A stretch of DNA of 44,672 nt, taken from Zygnema circumcarinatum (taxonomy: Eukaryota; Streptophyta; Zygnematophyceae; Zygnematales; Zygnemataceae). The translations under genes were made by a program, and so were the position numbers. A model generated the notes under the pieces. It worked only from the letters and a program-made list of their open reading frames with translations. It ran no database searches and was not told the origin of the DNA. Shown piece by piece: positions 32,809-43,700 of this stretch; the first letter of the stretch is position 1, and every line of letters begins with the position of its first letter. The DNA lies in assembly GCA_037447605.1 (NCBI GenBank), contig CM074819.1, positions 724,634 to 769,305 on the forward strand, read 5' to 3'.

Positions 32809-33573
32809 TCAGAAATTGAACTAAAGAAAAATGTGAAAAATATTAAGTTAAAGTAAAGATAAGAAACGAAATAGAATGCGCTGTGCTGCGACTACTGCCC
32901 ATGGATAATCCTCTGTCTGTGTTTTTGCAGCAATATTTTTCATATGCTGGGATGAAATTCACATTGGAGGGTTCACCTTCAGCACACTCGATAATGCTTT
33001 CTTTAAGAAGGGCTGCAGAGTTTGAATGCCCACATGTGTTTTTTTTTGTTTTTCTTGGCCTGTACTTACACGGGTCAAATGAGAACATGAGATGTGACCA
33101 GACACTCAGAACAAGCATTCCATGTCACACCTCTCCAGTCCTGTCTCTCCATGCGAAAGTGTGAAAGTAGAACCGCATTCTCACTAAATGGAAGTTCCTT
33201 ATATTTTCCTTTGCAATACAGATTTCGTATCAGACGCATATTTTCCTAAACCCTAAGGTTTAGTGCAATTTCTTTCTACTGCAATTCTGAATACTAATAC
33301 CACATTTGAGCAGCATATTTCTCAAGATATAAACGCTAAGCCCATATTTGTCCGCTCTACAATCAAAATCACTTGTAACGTGACATGAAAGAACGTGACG
33401 TGACGTGCCAATGCCGCTGCCAATGTACACCGCCTGCATCGCTGTGATGTCTAATTCCTCCTCTATTCAAATCCGAACCCCCGAAAATAATGAAGGCGAA
33501 GTCTGGAAACTTTTACAGAACAAGAAAAAGTTGACAAAGTATGTCGCAATCGCAACATCCCCTGAGTATGTTG
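32809..33573. other. 3' flank of the HMA1-type gene, no gene seen
   Basis: AT-rich sequence downstream of the ATPase stop codon, presumably including its 3' UTR. GTGACGTGACGTG, a run of ACGT cores, lies near 33396-33408. No supported exon. Confidence 0.4.
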
Positions 33574-33991
33574 TCACGAGTGCGACATCACTGGCGACGC
33601 CTTCCTTACATCATCATCAGAGGGAGAGGCTCTCCTCCAGTCCGTTACCTTTTTTAGGGTTTCCAGAGACGTTCCGAGCGCCCCTTTGAGCCACTCTGGG
33701 AGGCTCTTCCTCTTCATATCCTCCGGCTGACTGAACCCGCGCGTCGAGTTGAGGCACACCAGAAGAGTGCCCCCCTCATGCAGGAGGACCTGCAGCCCAT
33801 ACACTGACCCGAGTCAATCTCACAAAAACTGAAAAAATTAAAAACCGAAAACAGATTCATAGTTCGAAATGGAGATGAGGGGATTGGGTGACAATGGCTT
33901 GCAAGCAGTTTATTGAATGAGCTCATGGAGGCTTTTTCTCTCTTTCACAGACTCAGATACATGCCAACACTCCCATACACACTCCCCACCC

Positions 33992-34024
<33 letters not shown>

Positions 34025-34153
34025 CCCTACATATGCTCCACACGCTCACATGCCCCCGTTCTCTCTCCTGCTCCCTCAATATGTTCTCAGAAGCAGTGGC
34101 ACGTACGGCTCTTTCTACTCTGTCGGTCTCTCGCTCTCTTTTCCCCTTCCTCC

Positions 34154-34211
<58 letters not shown>

Positions 34212-37200
34212 AGAGGGCCTTACCGTGATCCAAAGAGGAAGAAATCCCAATACCGAAGCTGTCCCTGCCAGAAAGGCACAACCAAGAGCCAAAAAAACAC
34301 TCTGCTTCACCTGCAAAAAAAAAAGAAAAACCCCAGGAAGATATTATCCACATCAAACCTCATGAAACAGAAAGCAACAGGAACCACCTCATCCAGGCTA
34401 TTCAACGTCAAAGTCTCCAGCTTAAAAATACTAGTTATAACACTTCTTGGGCAGTACCAACAAACTAACATACTATCGCAGCCTGAACCCAACCATGGTT
34501 TCTCCAACAGTTACACATATCCACCCCGGAAAGGTGCACATATCAACCCCCAAAAAGCCCATACCCGAACCCCAAACAAACTCCACACAATCATCCGAAA
34601 AAGAAGCCTGCAACCAACCATGTTTCCCCTAACAAGCCCCACATATTTACCCCCAAATTCTGCCCATGCTTATCCCTACAAGCTCCGAAAAACCACCCCC
34701 ATCCTCTGTTGTGTCCTCACCAGAGCCGTTGTCTGCCTCGCCTTCGCGATGACAAAGGGCACACCCTCCAGGCTGCTCTGCAGTAGGAGCACGTCCGCTG
34801 CGGCCACAGCTGTGGCGCTAGCCCTCTCCGCCAGGACTACGCCCACAGTCGCAGCGGCTAAAGCAGGGGCGTCGTTGATGCCGTCTCCCACCATGATCAG
34901 ACCCCCACTACCACTCTCTCCTGCGTAGAGGAATAACCCCCAAAGACAAATTCGTTCGCGAGCAGTTTATGAATCAGAAAAGTAGACGATTGCCCTTTTG
35001 GAGAAAGAAAGTGGAAAGGTTCACAAGTTGACGGGCACTTTTCCCGACTGGAAAATGCCCTAAAACATCTCCAATTTTCTATGTATCTTCCCCCCCCCCC
35101 CTCCCCCCCATCGCCCACATGCTATTGTCCTTGCCCAACACCATCCCATCACTCACACATGCTGACGTCACCTTCCAACACCATCCCACAACGAAATACC
35201 CTGCTGCTGACATCATTATGCCGACACCATTCTATCGCTCACACGACAAACCGGTGACGTCACCATGCTGACGTCAGGAAAACCGTCCTTACTTGCTTCA
35301 TCCGCCAACCGGCGAACATGTCTGAGTTTATCCGCCGGTTTAAGCCCCGAATAGACTTCCGTTATCCCTACCGCTGCTCCCACTTTTCTAGCAGAGACTG
35401 AATGGTCTCCAGTGAGCATAAGGAGACGGAGCCCTCCCTTCTGTTGGAGCTGCTCTACCACTCCCTCCACTCCATCTCTCAGCTCATCTTCAAAGTGGAA
35501 GAGAGTCACCTGCATGCATGCAAGAGGCGAGAGCAGTTTTCTTGAAAATTAAGGGTTGTTTAATGGGTGCATGCTGCACCGAGGCTTGAAGGCAAGAAGT
35601 CGGCTGAAAAAAGTCAAAGTATTGAGGGGGAAAGAAGGGGGAAAGGTGGGTTAGGTGAGGGAAATGAATGTGTGAAACGTGAAGCACTGAAGGACAACCT
35701 CAAGTTACAGTATCGGAACTCGAACATCAGATTCTTCTAACGAACAGCGACTTAACATACATGTCCATAAAGACATAATAGAAAGGGTTTGATATCGTTG
35801 AGTCGTCAAATTGAAAAGGATAAATAATCACTCACAACGAATTGGAGAATTTTTTCATGGCGTGTAATTCCCTATCTTGGATTCAATACGCAAAATCGAA
35901 CAACACACAAACACCTTGCATAAAAAACTGAGCTACATCAAAGCTACATCTTGTTGTATGTTTCATATTCTTCTCTTTTCACACTTTGCAGTTTGTGAAC
36001 CCCAGAAAGGACCCACCTTCTCCTCCACTGCGAGAGCGGCGAGAACGAGCTCTTTGCTGGTGAGGGCGGAGGAGGCTGCCTCGTGGATGCGACGTGACTC
36101 CTCTCCCGCAAGGGAGGCTTCGGAGATATACTCTATGGAGCCAATGCGGGCAGACTGTGGGCCACGCTTCAGCCCTCCTCTCTGCGGGAGGGAGAGAGGG
36201 AGAGAGAGAGAGAGGGAGAGAGGGAGAGAGGGAGAGAGGGAGAGAGGGAGAGGGAGAGAGGGAGAGAGGGAGAGAGGGAGAGAGGGAGAGAGGGAGAGAG
36301 AGATAGAGGGAGGGGAAGGAAAGGGGAAGGGGGAGAGTGAAAGGGAAAGGAAAGGGGATGGCGGGAGTGTGAGAGAGGAGTTGGAAGGGGATGGGGAACA
36401 GTGAGAGAACATATGGATGGGGAACATATCCTCGTATCTTTTCCCCTCATGATCCTCTTCAGTTCCACAAGAACAAACGTCCACTATATTTTGAGCTTGT
36501 AGAGATCACTTTTTTCTTCAACTTTTTATTACACAAAAGGGCCTTCTAAAGAATACTAAACAATCGCAAAAGCCTGATTTTTCACCCACCGAAATTGTGG
36601 TAACATCCGCAGTCAAGCCCTGCCCTGGAACAGCTCTCCAGTTCTCCACACTGACAGCTGGCAGTGTACGGCCCTCCGTTGCCACCAACACGGCTCTGAG
36701 GAGGGACAGAGAGGGAGAAAGAGGGAGCGAGAAAAAGGGGAAGGGGAGGAACAGAGAGAGGGAGAGTGAGGGGGCGAGAGCGAGAGTGAGGGGACGAGAG
36801 AGACGGAAAGAGGGTAAACAGAGTGGGGAGGTAGACAAAGAAAGGAGCATGGTTATTCCTAACCTTGCAATAGGGTGGGGAGGGAGACAAAGAAAGGAGC
36901 ATGGTTATTCCTAACCTTGCAATAGGGTGGGGAGGGAGACAAAGAAAGGAGCATGGTTATTCCTAACCTTGCAATAGGATGTGTTGCTGCTTGCTCGATT
37001 GCAGCCGCCACCGCCAAAGCTTCCTCTACACATCCTGGACTGCAGCATGTGACCTTCGACGCTGTTCCGTTGCCCTCTACTGTTACGGCCGTCAGCGGCC
37101 AGTCCTTCCGTTCCATTACAGTTGCGTCGTGTCCATGGAGCGGTTCTATGCTCTTGCAGACCAGTTCGCCAGTTGTAAGGGTTCCGGTCTTGTCAAAGGC

Positions 37201-40200
37201 CACAGTTGTGCACACGGAGAGGGCGTCCAAAGCTTGGCCACCCTTCAGGAGAATGCCCTGCAAGGGGGAGAGGGAGGGTGAGGGAGGGTGAGAGGGAGGA
37301 GAGAGGGTTGAGGGAGAGAAAAGGAAGGGAGGGGGGGAAGGGAAGGAAAGGGAAGGGGCGGTGTGGGAGTGGAGAGTGGGGATAAGGGGGAGGATAGGAA
37401 GAGAGGGGCCGCCCTTCAGGAGGATGCCCTGCAGGGGGGAGAGGGAGGGGGGAGGGAGGAGAGAGTGTTGAGGGAGAGAAAAGGAAGGGAGGGGGGGAAG
37501 GGAAGGAAAGGGAAGGGGCGGTGTCGGAGTGGAGAGTGGGGATAAGGGGGGGAGGATAGGAAGAGAGGGGCCGCCCTTCAGGAGGATGCCCTGCAGGGGG
37601 GAGAGGGAGGGGGGAGGGAGGAGAGAGTGTTGAGGGAGAGAAAAGGAAGGGAGGGGGGGAAGGGAAGGAAAGGGAAGGGGCGGTGTCGGAGTGGAGAGTG
37701 GGGATAAGGGGGGGAGGATAGGAAGAGAGGGGCCGCCCTTCAGGAGGATGCCCTGCAGGAGGTAGAGGATGAAGGAGGAAAGAGAGAGATGGAGGAGGGA
37801 GCAGGAAGGGAAGGAGAATGGGGGAAGGGGCGGACGTGGCAGTGGAGAGAGGGGACAGAAGGGGAGGGAAAGGAGTGGGAAAGGGGGAAAAGGGGAAGCT
37901 TCGGTGGAGAGAAGGAGGGGAGGAGAGGAAAGGGGGAGGAGGGATAGGAGGAGAGGGAACGAAGGAAAGGGGGAAGGGTGGAAAGGAGGGCAGGAACGGA
38001 GAGCAGAATGTGACGGATCACCTTCCGAGTGCATGCACTGATGGCTGTTGCATAGGCCAATGGGGCTACAGCGAGAGCACATGGAGAGGCCGCCACCATC
38101 AGTCCCAATGCACGGTAAACGGAACCCCGAACAGCTGCACAGAAACAGGGTGAGGTCAGTATCCAAACCTAGCCACCTTCAGCACCTAAAAGTGGAGGCC
38201 TTGCACATAATCTTGATGAAGCAAGAATACAAATTCTAAAAAAGCAAAATCCATGAACCCTAAACCCTAAAGCACTGCAGCCTGACCGATGAAGCCTCTT
38301 GCCCAGCAACGTCCACCATTGTCAGTGCTGCTAGTTGGAGTCTAACCTATCCAGTAAAGGGAAAGCGAGGAGAAAGCATGAAAGGTTTCCAAAGGAGCCC
38401 CCTTTCAAGTAGTTTCAACTCACTTGCAGTGCTCATGAATGGCCACTTGAAGAGCAGAGGTCCAAGCAGCGCTACAGCCAGCGATGCGAGCACCACTGCC
38501 TGGCTGTAGCGCTCCCCGAACTGGTTCAGCCACCGCTGTAGTTTGGGCCGGTTCAGCTGCGCATCTTTTGTCAGCTGCATGATGCGAGCAACCGTCGAAT
38601 CCTCCCATTTCTTGGTAGCCTGCAGGCATGGAAGTTCATTTGTATGGAATTCTTGATGTCTAGAATTGTAGGGGTATTAGCTATTAGGTGTTAGCTATTT
38701 TAGGTTTGGAGAGTTAGGGTTAAGGATTTCCAGATATTCATGGGTTTTAAGACGTTCTCAACCTTGCAAGGTATATCGTGCATACAAATCTTTTGGAGAT
38801 TAGGGTTCCCTATGCGACAAGTCTAAGCAGAGAGGATGATTAAACCGAAAGGAAGGTGGAACTTCGCGTGACTTGACCTGTTATCTCATACCTCCCTCTC
38901 CTCGCCTTCTCTTGTGGTCACCCATTTTTCCTTCAGAAAGACCTAATCTAGAACCATGGAAAAGGAATTAATCTGAGAATGTTCAGAGAATTGATTTACC
39001 TTAATTATGAGCAGACCATCCAGACTGCGGGCCCCACCCGGTACATTGTCTCCCGGCTGTAAATTTTGTGGTTTGGCCTCTCCAGTCAAATGCTCTGTTG
39101 TTACCATCACTCGTCCATGCCACACTACTCCGTCCACAGGGACAGCCTGCATGACAAATCCTAAACCTTTCTAAATTTAGGGTTTCCGCATTGGAGAGAA
39201 CTCTGGATCAAGATTCGAGCAAACGAAAAAAAGTCGGAACTCTGACAGGTCGCGAGTTTTATGTCTTAATGTTAAATTTCTGAAATCCTCAAAACACGCA
39301 AAATTGAGGACCTCTTCCCCTTCCTAATCCCTTACGCCTCAAATGAAATTCACGAGAGTCGAACGGACGGACCAATTGAGTGCAAAGTTGAATTATGAAA
39401 GATTTGAATGGAAACAGCCTCGCCTCTCACCTCACCCTGGCGGACGAGAAAGAGCATCCCCTCTCTAATCTCCGCAACAGGAAGCTCGTCATAAGTTAGG
39501 GCTGACATCAGCGGAGGTGAATCGCGGTCGAAGGGTTCAACCATGAGGGCGTTGCCGGGATTGCTTTCACGGAGGCTCTCCACGTCCCCCATAGCCTTGC
39601 GGGTAAAATGCTCCTCGGCTGCAAACAGCGGGAGAGAGAGATGAGGGAAAGGGAGGGAGGAGAGGGAGAGGGAGAGGGAGAGGAGAGGGAGGGAGAGGGG
39701 CAGGAGAGGGAGGAGAGGGAGAGGGAGAGGGAGAGGGAGAGGGAGAGGGAGAGGGAGAGGGAGAGGGAGAGGGAGAGGGAGAGGGAGAGGGAGATGGAGA
39801 GGAGCGGGAGAGGAGAGGGAGCGGGAGCGGGAGGGAGAGGGAGCGGGAGGAGGAGCCGGGAGCGAGAGGGAGAGGGAGCCGGGAGAGGGAGAGGGAGAGG
39901 GAGGAGAGGGAGAGGAGAGGGAGAGGGAGAGGGAGGGAGAGGGAGAGGGAGAGGGAGAGGAGAGGAGAGGGAGAGGGAGAGGGAGAGGAGAGGGAGAGGG
40001 AGAGGGAGAGGAGAGGGAGAGGGAGAGGAGGGGGGGAGGGAGAGGAGAGGGAGAGGGAGAGAGGGAGAGGGAGAGGGAGAGGGAGAGGGAGAGGGAGAGG
40101 GAGAGGGAGAGGGAGAGGGAGAGGGAGAGGGAGAGGGAGAGGAGTAGTGGAGAGGGAGAGGGGAGAGGGAGAGGGAGAGGAGAGGAGAGGGAGAGGGAGA

Positions 40201-42605
40201 GGGAGAGGGAGGGAGGAGGAGAGGAGAGGGAGAGGAGAGGGAGAGGAGAGGGAGAGGGAGAGGGAGAGGGAGAGGGAGAGGGAGAGGAGAGGGAGAGGGA
40301 GAGGGAGGGAGAGCAGAGTGGCAGGGAGGAGTGGAGAGGGAGAGGGAAAGAGGAGAGGGAGGAGAGGAGAGGAGAGGGAGAGGAGAGGGAGAGGGAGGCA
40401 GGAGAGGGAGAGGAGAGGAGAGAGGAGTGAGCAGGGAGAGGGAGAGGAGAGGAGAGGGAGGGAGAGGGAGAGGAGGAGGGAGGAGGGAGAGGGAGAGGGA
40501 GAGGAGGGGAGAGGGAGAGGAGAGGAAGAGGAGAGGGAGAGTGAGGAGGAGCAGGGAGAGGGAGAGGGAGAGGAGAGGGAGAGGGAGAGGGAGGAGGGAG
40601 TGGTGAAGAGGGAGGCAGGAGAGGGAGAGGGAGAGGGAGAGGGAGAGGGAGAGGGAGGAGGGAGAGGGAGAGGAGAGGGAGAGGGAGAGGGAGAGGGAGA
40701 GGGAGAGGGAGAGGGAGAGGGAGAGTGGAGAGGGAGAGGAGGAGGGAGAGGGAGAGGGAGAGGGAGAGGAGAGGGAGAGGGAGAGGGTGAGTGGAGGAGG
40801 AGCAGGGAGAGGGAGGGAGAGGGAGAGGGAGAGGGAGAGGGAGAGGGAGAGGGAGAGGGAGAGGGAGAGGGAGAGGGTGAGGGAGAGGGAGAGGGAGAGG
40901 AGAGGGAGAGGGAGAGGGAGAGGGAGAGGAGAGGGAGGAGGGAGAGGGAGAGGGAGGGAGAGGGAGAGGGAGAGGGAGAGGAGAGGGAGAGGAGAGGGAG
41001 AGGGAGAGGAGAGGGAGAGGGAGAGGGAGAGTAAATGGCTCTTGCATTTCTATCGAAGATGTTGCACCAAAGTAATACATCAATACCTTGAACAGTACGC
41101 TACAGCTATTAATAAAAATTTGTCAATGGCGACAAGTGGAGAGGGCGAATAGAAGAATTTGAACTTTACTCACCCACGTGGGACAAACTGAACATCGCCA
41201 ATAGAAGTGCTCCTTCTAAAGCTGTGCCCATAAAGATGGAAGCGAAGGCAGCCAGGGCCATGAGGACATGAATATTCACATTTCCACCCCCAATATCCAA
41301 TGAGGCATCCAACAAAGCCGGGACCTGGTTACAAAAAAAGGCGAAGAAGAGGATATAAATATTTCTTTGGGAGGAAAAGCCTAAATTTATATGAGAAGCG
41401 GTTAATATGGGATGAAAACGGTAGTATTTTTAGGAGAACAAACGGTCAATGGTGTAAGCTCTCAAAAAGGTGAAAGATTTATTTAGCAAACAACACATTG
41501 GTTGAATTTTTGAAACTGAAGTCTCCAGTCAACTTGTGAAAAATATATTTTCTAAATACACCAACCCATTGTAGATATTAAAAAAAGAAAAAAAGATGAA
41601 AGATGTCATGAAACTCACCCCGGTCAAGGTGAAAGCCAGCGAGACAAAAACGCTCTGCAGCACTGAGCCAACTTTATGCGCCAAAAGCATCGGCGTGATA
41701 AAGGCAGCAACGCAGAGGCCCAGCGAGGTCAAGGCCATGGGAACGTTGTCGCGAAGAACGTCTGCAAGCTTCGTCAACTGCAACACTCGCGCTACGAACA
41801 AAATGCTGCGCTGAAAAGGGTTCAGAGATGCGGCATCTGATGCATGCACATGGCCATGCGTGTCGCAGCAGCTATCATGTGCATGGTTATGATGTTTATG
41901 GTCATCTGCATGTGAATGGGAATGCGAATGCCCATGTGAATGTGCATGAGAGTGTGAATGTGAATGTGAATGTGAATTTGAAGTTGATTGTACATGTCCA
42001 TGCGCATGGTGATCATGATGGTCATGGTGATGGTGGTGATCATGATGGTCATGGTCATGGCTATGCTGACGACTCCCTGTTTGATGATGATGTTCATGGT
42101 GGTCATGGTCATGCTCATGATGATGGTGATCATGACCATCGCTATGCAAAGATGCATGCTCATGCTCATGCCCATGCGCATGCCCATGTTCAGAATGCAC
42201 ATGCGGCTTGGAAGTGATATTGGAACTGTTTGATGAACTATCGCTACAATCCGCACAGCTTCCAGCGCCGTCTGCAGCAGCAGCTGCTACAGGGAGAGCC
42301 CTTCTGCCACTGCTATTTGGTGACCTGCCCTGCAGCCTGCTATTCAGCAGGAACTCCCTCCTGCAGGAGACAGAAAGCTTCACATTTCCTCCTACTCGCC
42401 GAGATCGCGGCCCAAGAAAGGGAGTCACTTTGCTGGAAATTGAAGAAATTGTTCCAACTGGCGCAAGCAAGCGCACAGGAAATGCCGCTCCTGCTCTCGC
42501 AGCTGCATGTCGAGGGAATCTGTATCTGTCATCAATATCACCTGCACGGTCGGTATAGGATTGGCAGCAGCCGCTGCAGAAACTGACTGCGCTTGCAGCT
42601 GCCAT
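33574..42605 (-). CDS. HMA1: HMA1-type chloroplast P1B heavy-metal ATPase, 13 exons
   Basis: Exons on the minus strand: 42605-41619, 41324-41174, 39618-39431, 39146-39000, 38619-38424, 38134-38022, 37257-36968, 36695-36590, 36181-36017, 35509-35293, 34920-34721, 34310-34224, 33789-33574. All junctions are GT-AG, phases agree, total 3063 nt or 1020 residues (Arabidopsis HMA1 is about 819). Motifs in order: TGE (463), SPC in membrane helix 6 (573), DKTGT phosphorylation site (Asp616), HP (687), TGD (814), GDGIND (866) and [14 protein letters not shown] near the end. SPC instead of CPC and a His-rich N-terminus mark the HMA1 branch, which moves Cu, Zn or other divalent cations across the chloroplast envelope. 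Residues 1-130 look like a transit peptide. I chose ATG 42605 (MAAASAV); an in-frame ATG at 42671 adds 22 hydrophobic residues. Residues 135-254 contain over 50 His. Introns are loaded with microsatellites. Confidence 0.93.
34005..34208. repeat. Two (CA)n microsatellites in HMA1 intron 12
   Basis: CA repeats at about 34003-34023 and 34168-34208 are joined by pyrimidine-rich sequence. On the sense strand they are GT repeats just after the exon-12 donor at 34223. Confidence 0.9.
36185..36310. repeat. GA microsatellite next to HMA1 exon-9 acceptor
   Basis: GGGAGAGA repeats abut the exon-9 start at 36181. On the sense strand this is a CCCTCTCT tract ending in cccgcag, so the microsatellite is the polypyrimidine tract. 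Confidence 0.85.
36700..36820. repeat. GA microsatellite next to HMA1 exon-8 acceptor
   Basis: GAGAGGGAGAAAGAGGGAGC-type repeats start within ten bases of the exon-8 start (36695). On the sense strand it is CT-rich and leads into cctcag. Confidence 0.8.
36823..36976. repeat. 52-bp tandem repeat (x3) carrying the HMA1 exon-7 donor
   Basis: The unit GGAGCATGGTTATTCCTAAC...CTTGCAATAGG is repeated three times at 52-bp spacing. On the sense strand each copy contains CCTATTGCAAG|GTTAGG, the last bases of exon 7 with its 5' splice site. The functional donor is after 36968; duplicate donors follow 36916 and 36864. Their use would add 52 or 104 nt and shift the frame. Confidence 0.9.
37251..37760. 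repeat. 162-bp tandem repeat (x4) carrying the HMA1 exon-7 acceptor
   Basis: Each unit contains on the sense strand (C/T)TGCAG followed by GGCAT(C/T)CTCCTGAAGGG, the first codons (GILLKGG) of exon 7. Acceptor-like starts are at 37257 (the true exon), 37428, 37590 and 37752, with spacings 171, 162 and 162, all multiples of three. The whole stretch is open in the exon-7 frame. Between copies the sense strand is C/T-rich. Confidence 0.92.
39622..41035. repeat. 1.4-kb (GAGAGG)n microsatellite filling HMA1 intron 2
   Basis: Almost pure GAGAGG/GGGAGA hexamer DNA starting a few bases from the exon-3 acceptor (39618). On the sense strand this is a CCCTCT tract some 1400 bases long, about 90% of the 1555-bp intron. 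Open frames of 577 codons (minus) and 295 codons (plus) inside it are artefacts of composition. Confidence 0.95.
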
Positions 42606-43530
42606 TTCTGAGCTCCAAAAATAGGTAAAAATGGTGAAAAGAAGCAAAAAATCTTCCAAAGATGTTGTCACTTCAGCTTAAAAGAATCCAACCAAGAGAC
42701 TGCCAAAGAGTCAGCAGGCATCGACCAGCCTCCTGCAATGTCCCCTACTTCATAAACTCAAAACTTTATCCTCATGCTCATCTTCCTCTTCCAAACCAAA
42801 CCTGTGATCTTCCAAACCCTACAGTTTCATAGTCCTCACTGCAGCCATCATCCAATGCTGCACACCTTCATCACAGGAAACCTGCAACCCTAATCTTGAT
42901 CACTCCCAGTGGAAAAATTACAAATTTGTATAAAAACCCTTCTTCTATAGTCCAGCAACACTAATCGAGACCTGCCACGTGAACATCTTGTTAACGTGAC
43001 GTGTCCCTATTGGACGAAACTCCAGCCCAAGTTTCACGGTCAAGGGAAAAAACTCATACAGTATGTGCCCATACAATTGATCAGCCAATAGGAGCTCATT
43101 ATTGTGCCACGTAGGCGTCAAATTGTCACGTCACGGTATTCGAGATTATTAAATCCAGAATGGCGTGCCATCATTGGCCCGCGGGCAGCTAATTTTAAGG
43201 CAATATTAAAATTTGCAAATAAAACTGCAAGGGCGGAAAAGTAAACTAAGTTGTCAGACTTCACTATGTGGAGGGGCATGGAAAATTTAAGCTGTATATC
43301 GCAGCCAACCACGAACTCCGGTAACACGTGTCGGGCAATTTCATAGAAATATTTCTGCCCGAAGTGCCCAATGACACCAATCGTCGAAGTCGACATTACG
43401 TGACGAGATATTACACTACAGTATATGATACCATAAAATCTAAATCTCACGGATGTCCACGTGGCACATCCAACGGTCAAGTTCTTACAACCTCCTGCTC
43501 GATCTAACGGTTTGGATTTGGCCACCCAAC
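42606..43530. promoter_or_regulatory. Upstream region of the HMA1-type gene with CACGT and CCAAT boxes
   Basis: CCTGCCACGTGAAC at 42971, AACGTGACGTGTCCCTATTGG at about 42992, AGCCAATAGGAG at 43083 and GTGCCACGTAGG at 43104 lie 370-510 bp upstream of the chosen ATG. They combine NF-Y-type CCAAT with G-box/ACGT cores, as at 20029 and 27741. An open frame of 192 codons on the minus strand (43118-43696) shows no family and is not called. Confidence 0.4.
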
Positions 43531-43537
43531 GGCCACT

Positions 43538-43700
43538 TTCCACACCTGCATGCATGCATGCTCCGTCCAATGATCGACTCGCCTTGTATGCATAGCATGC
43601 CCTTTCCACACATGCATAATGCATACTCCTTCCAATGAGGACTCGCCACGTATGCTGAGCATGCCCCATCCACACATGCATGCATGCATGCTGCATGACC
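43538..43700. repeat. ~66-bp tandem repeat rich in RY motifs (CATGCA)
   Basis: About 2.4 units run from TTCCACACCTGCATGCATGC (43538) through CCACACATGCATAATGCATA (43606) to CCACACATGCATGCATGCAT (43670), each with TCCAATGA and ACTCGCC. Overlapping CATGCATG is the RY element bound by plant B3 factors (ABI3/FUS3 class). It lies between the SRPK gene and the HMA1-type gene, about 1 kb upstream of the latter. Confidence 0.75.

Noticed and set aside
39350-41083. 577-codon minus-strand open frame with a proper HMA1 peptide at its end
   Set aside because: The repeat part is intron 2. Only the last segment (39618-39431) is exon 3, preceded by a tttgcag acceptor.
41822-42256. Overlapping open frames on both strands in the His-codon region (Met/Ile-rich and His/Val-rich)
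   Set aside because: They are other-frame shadows of the CAT/GAC repeats in HMA1 exon 1; spliced exon 1 and the downstream motifs settle the frame.
41529-42671. HMA1 start at 42671 (22 extra residues)
   Set aside because: The extra stretch is hydrophobic (FLLLFTIFTYFW) and unlike a transit peptide, whereas MAAASAV at 42605 is typical. It stays possible without 5' RNA data.
43118-43696. 192-codon minus-strand open frame upstream of HMA1
   Set aside because: It overlaps the RY tandem repeat and promoter-like boxes; Cys/His/Met-rich content comes from CATGCA repeats.
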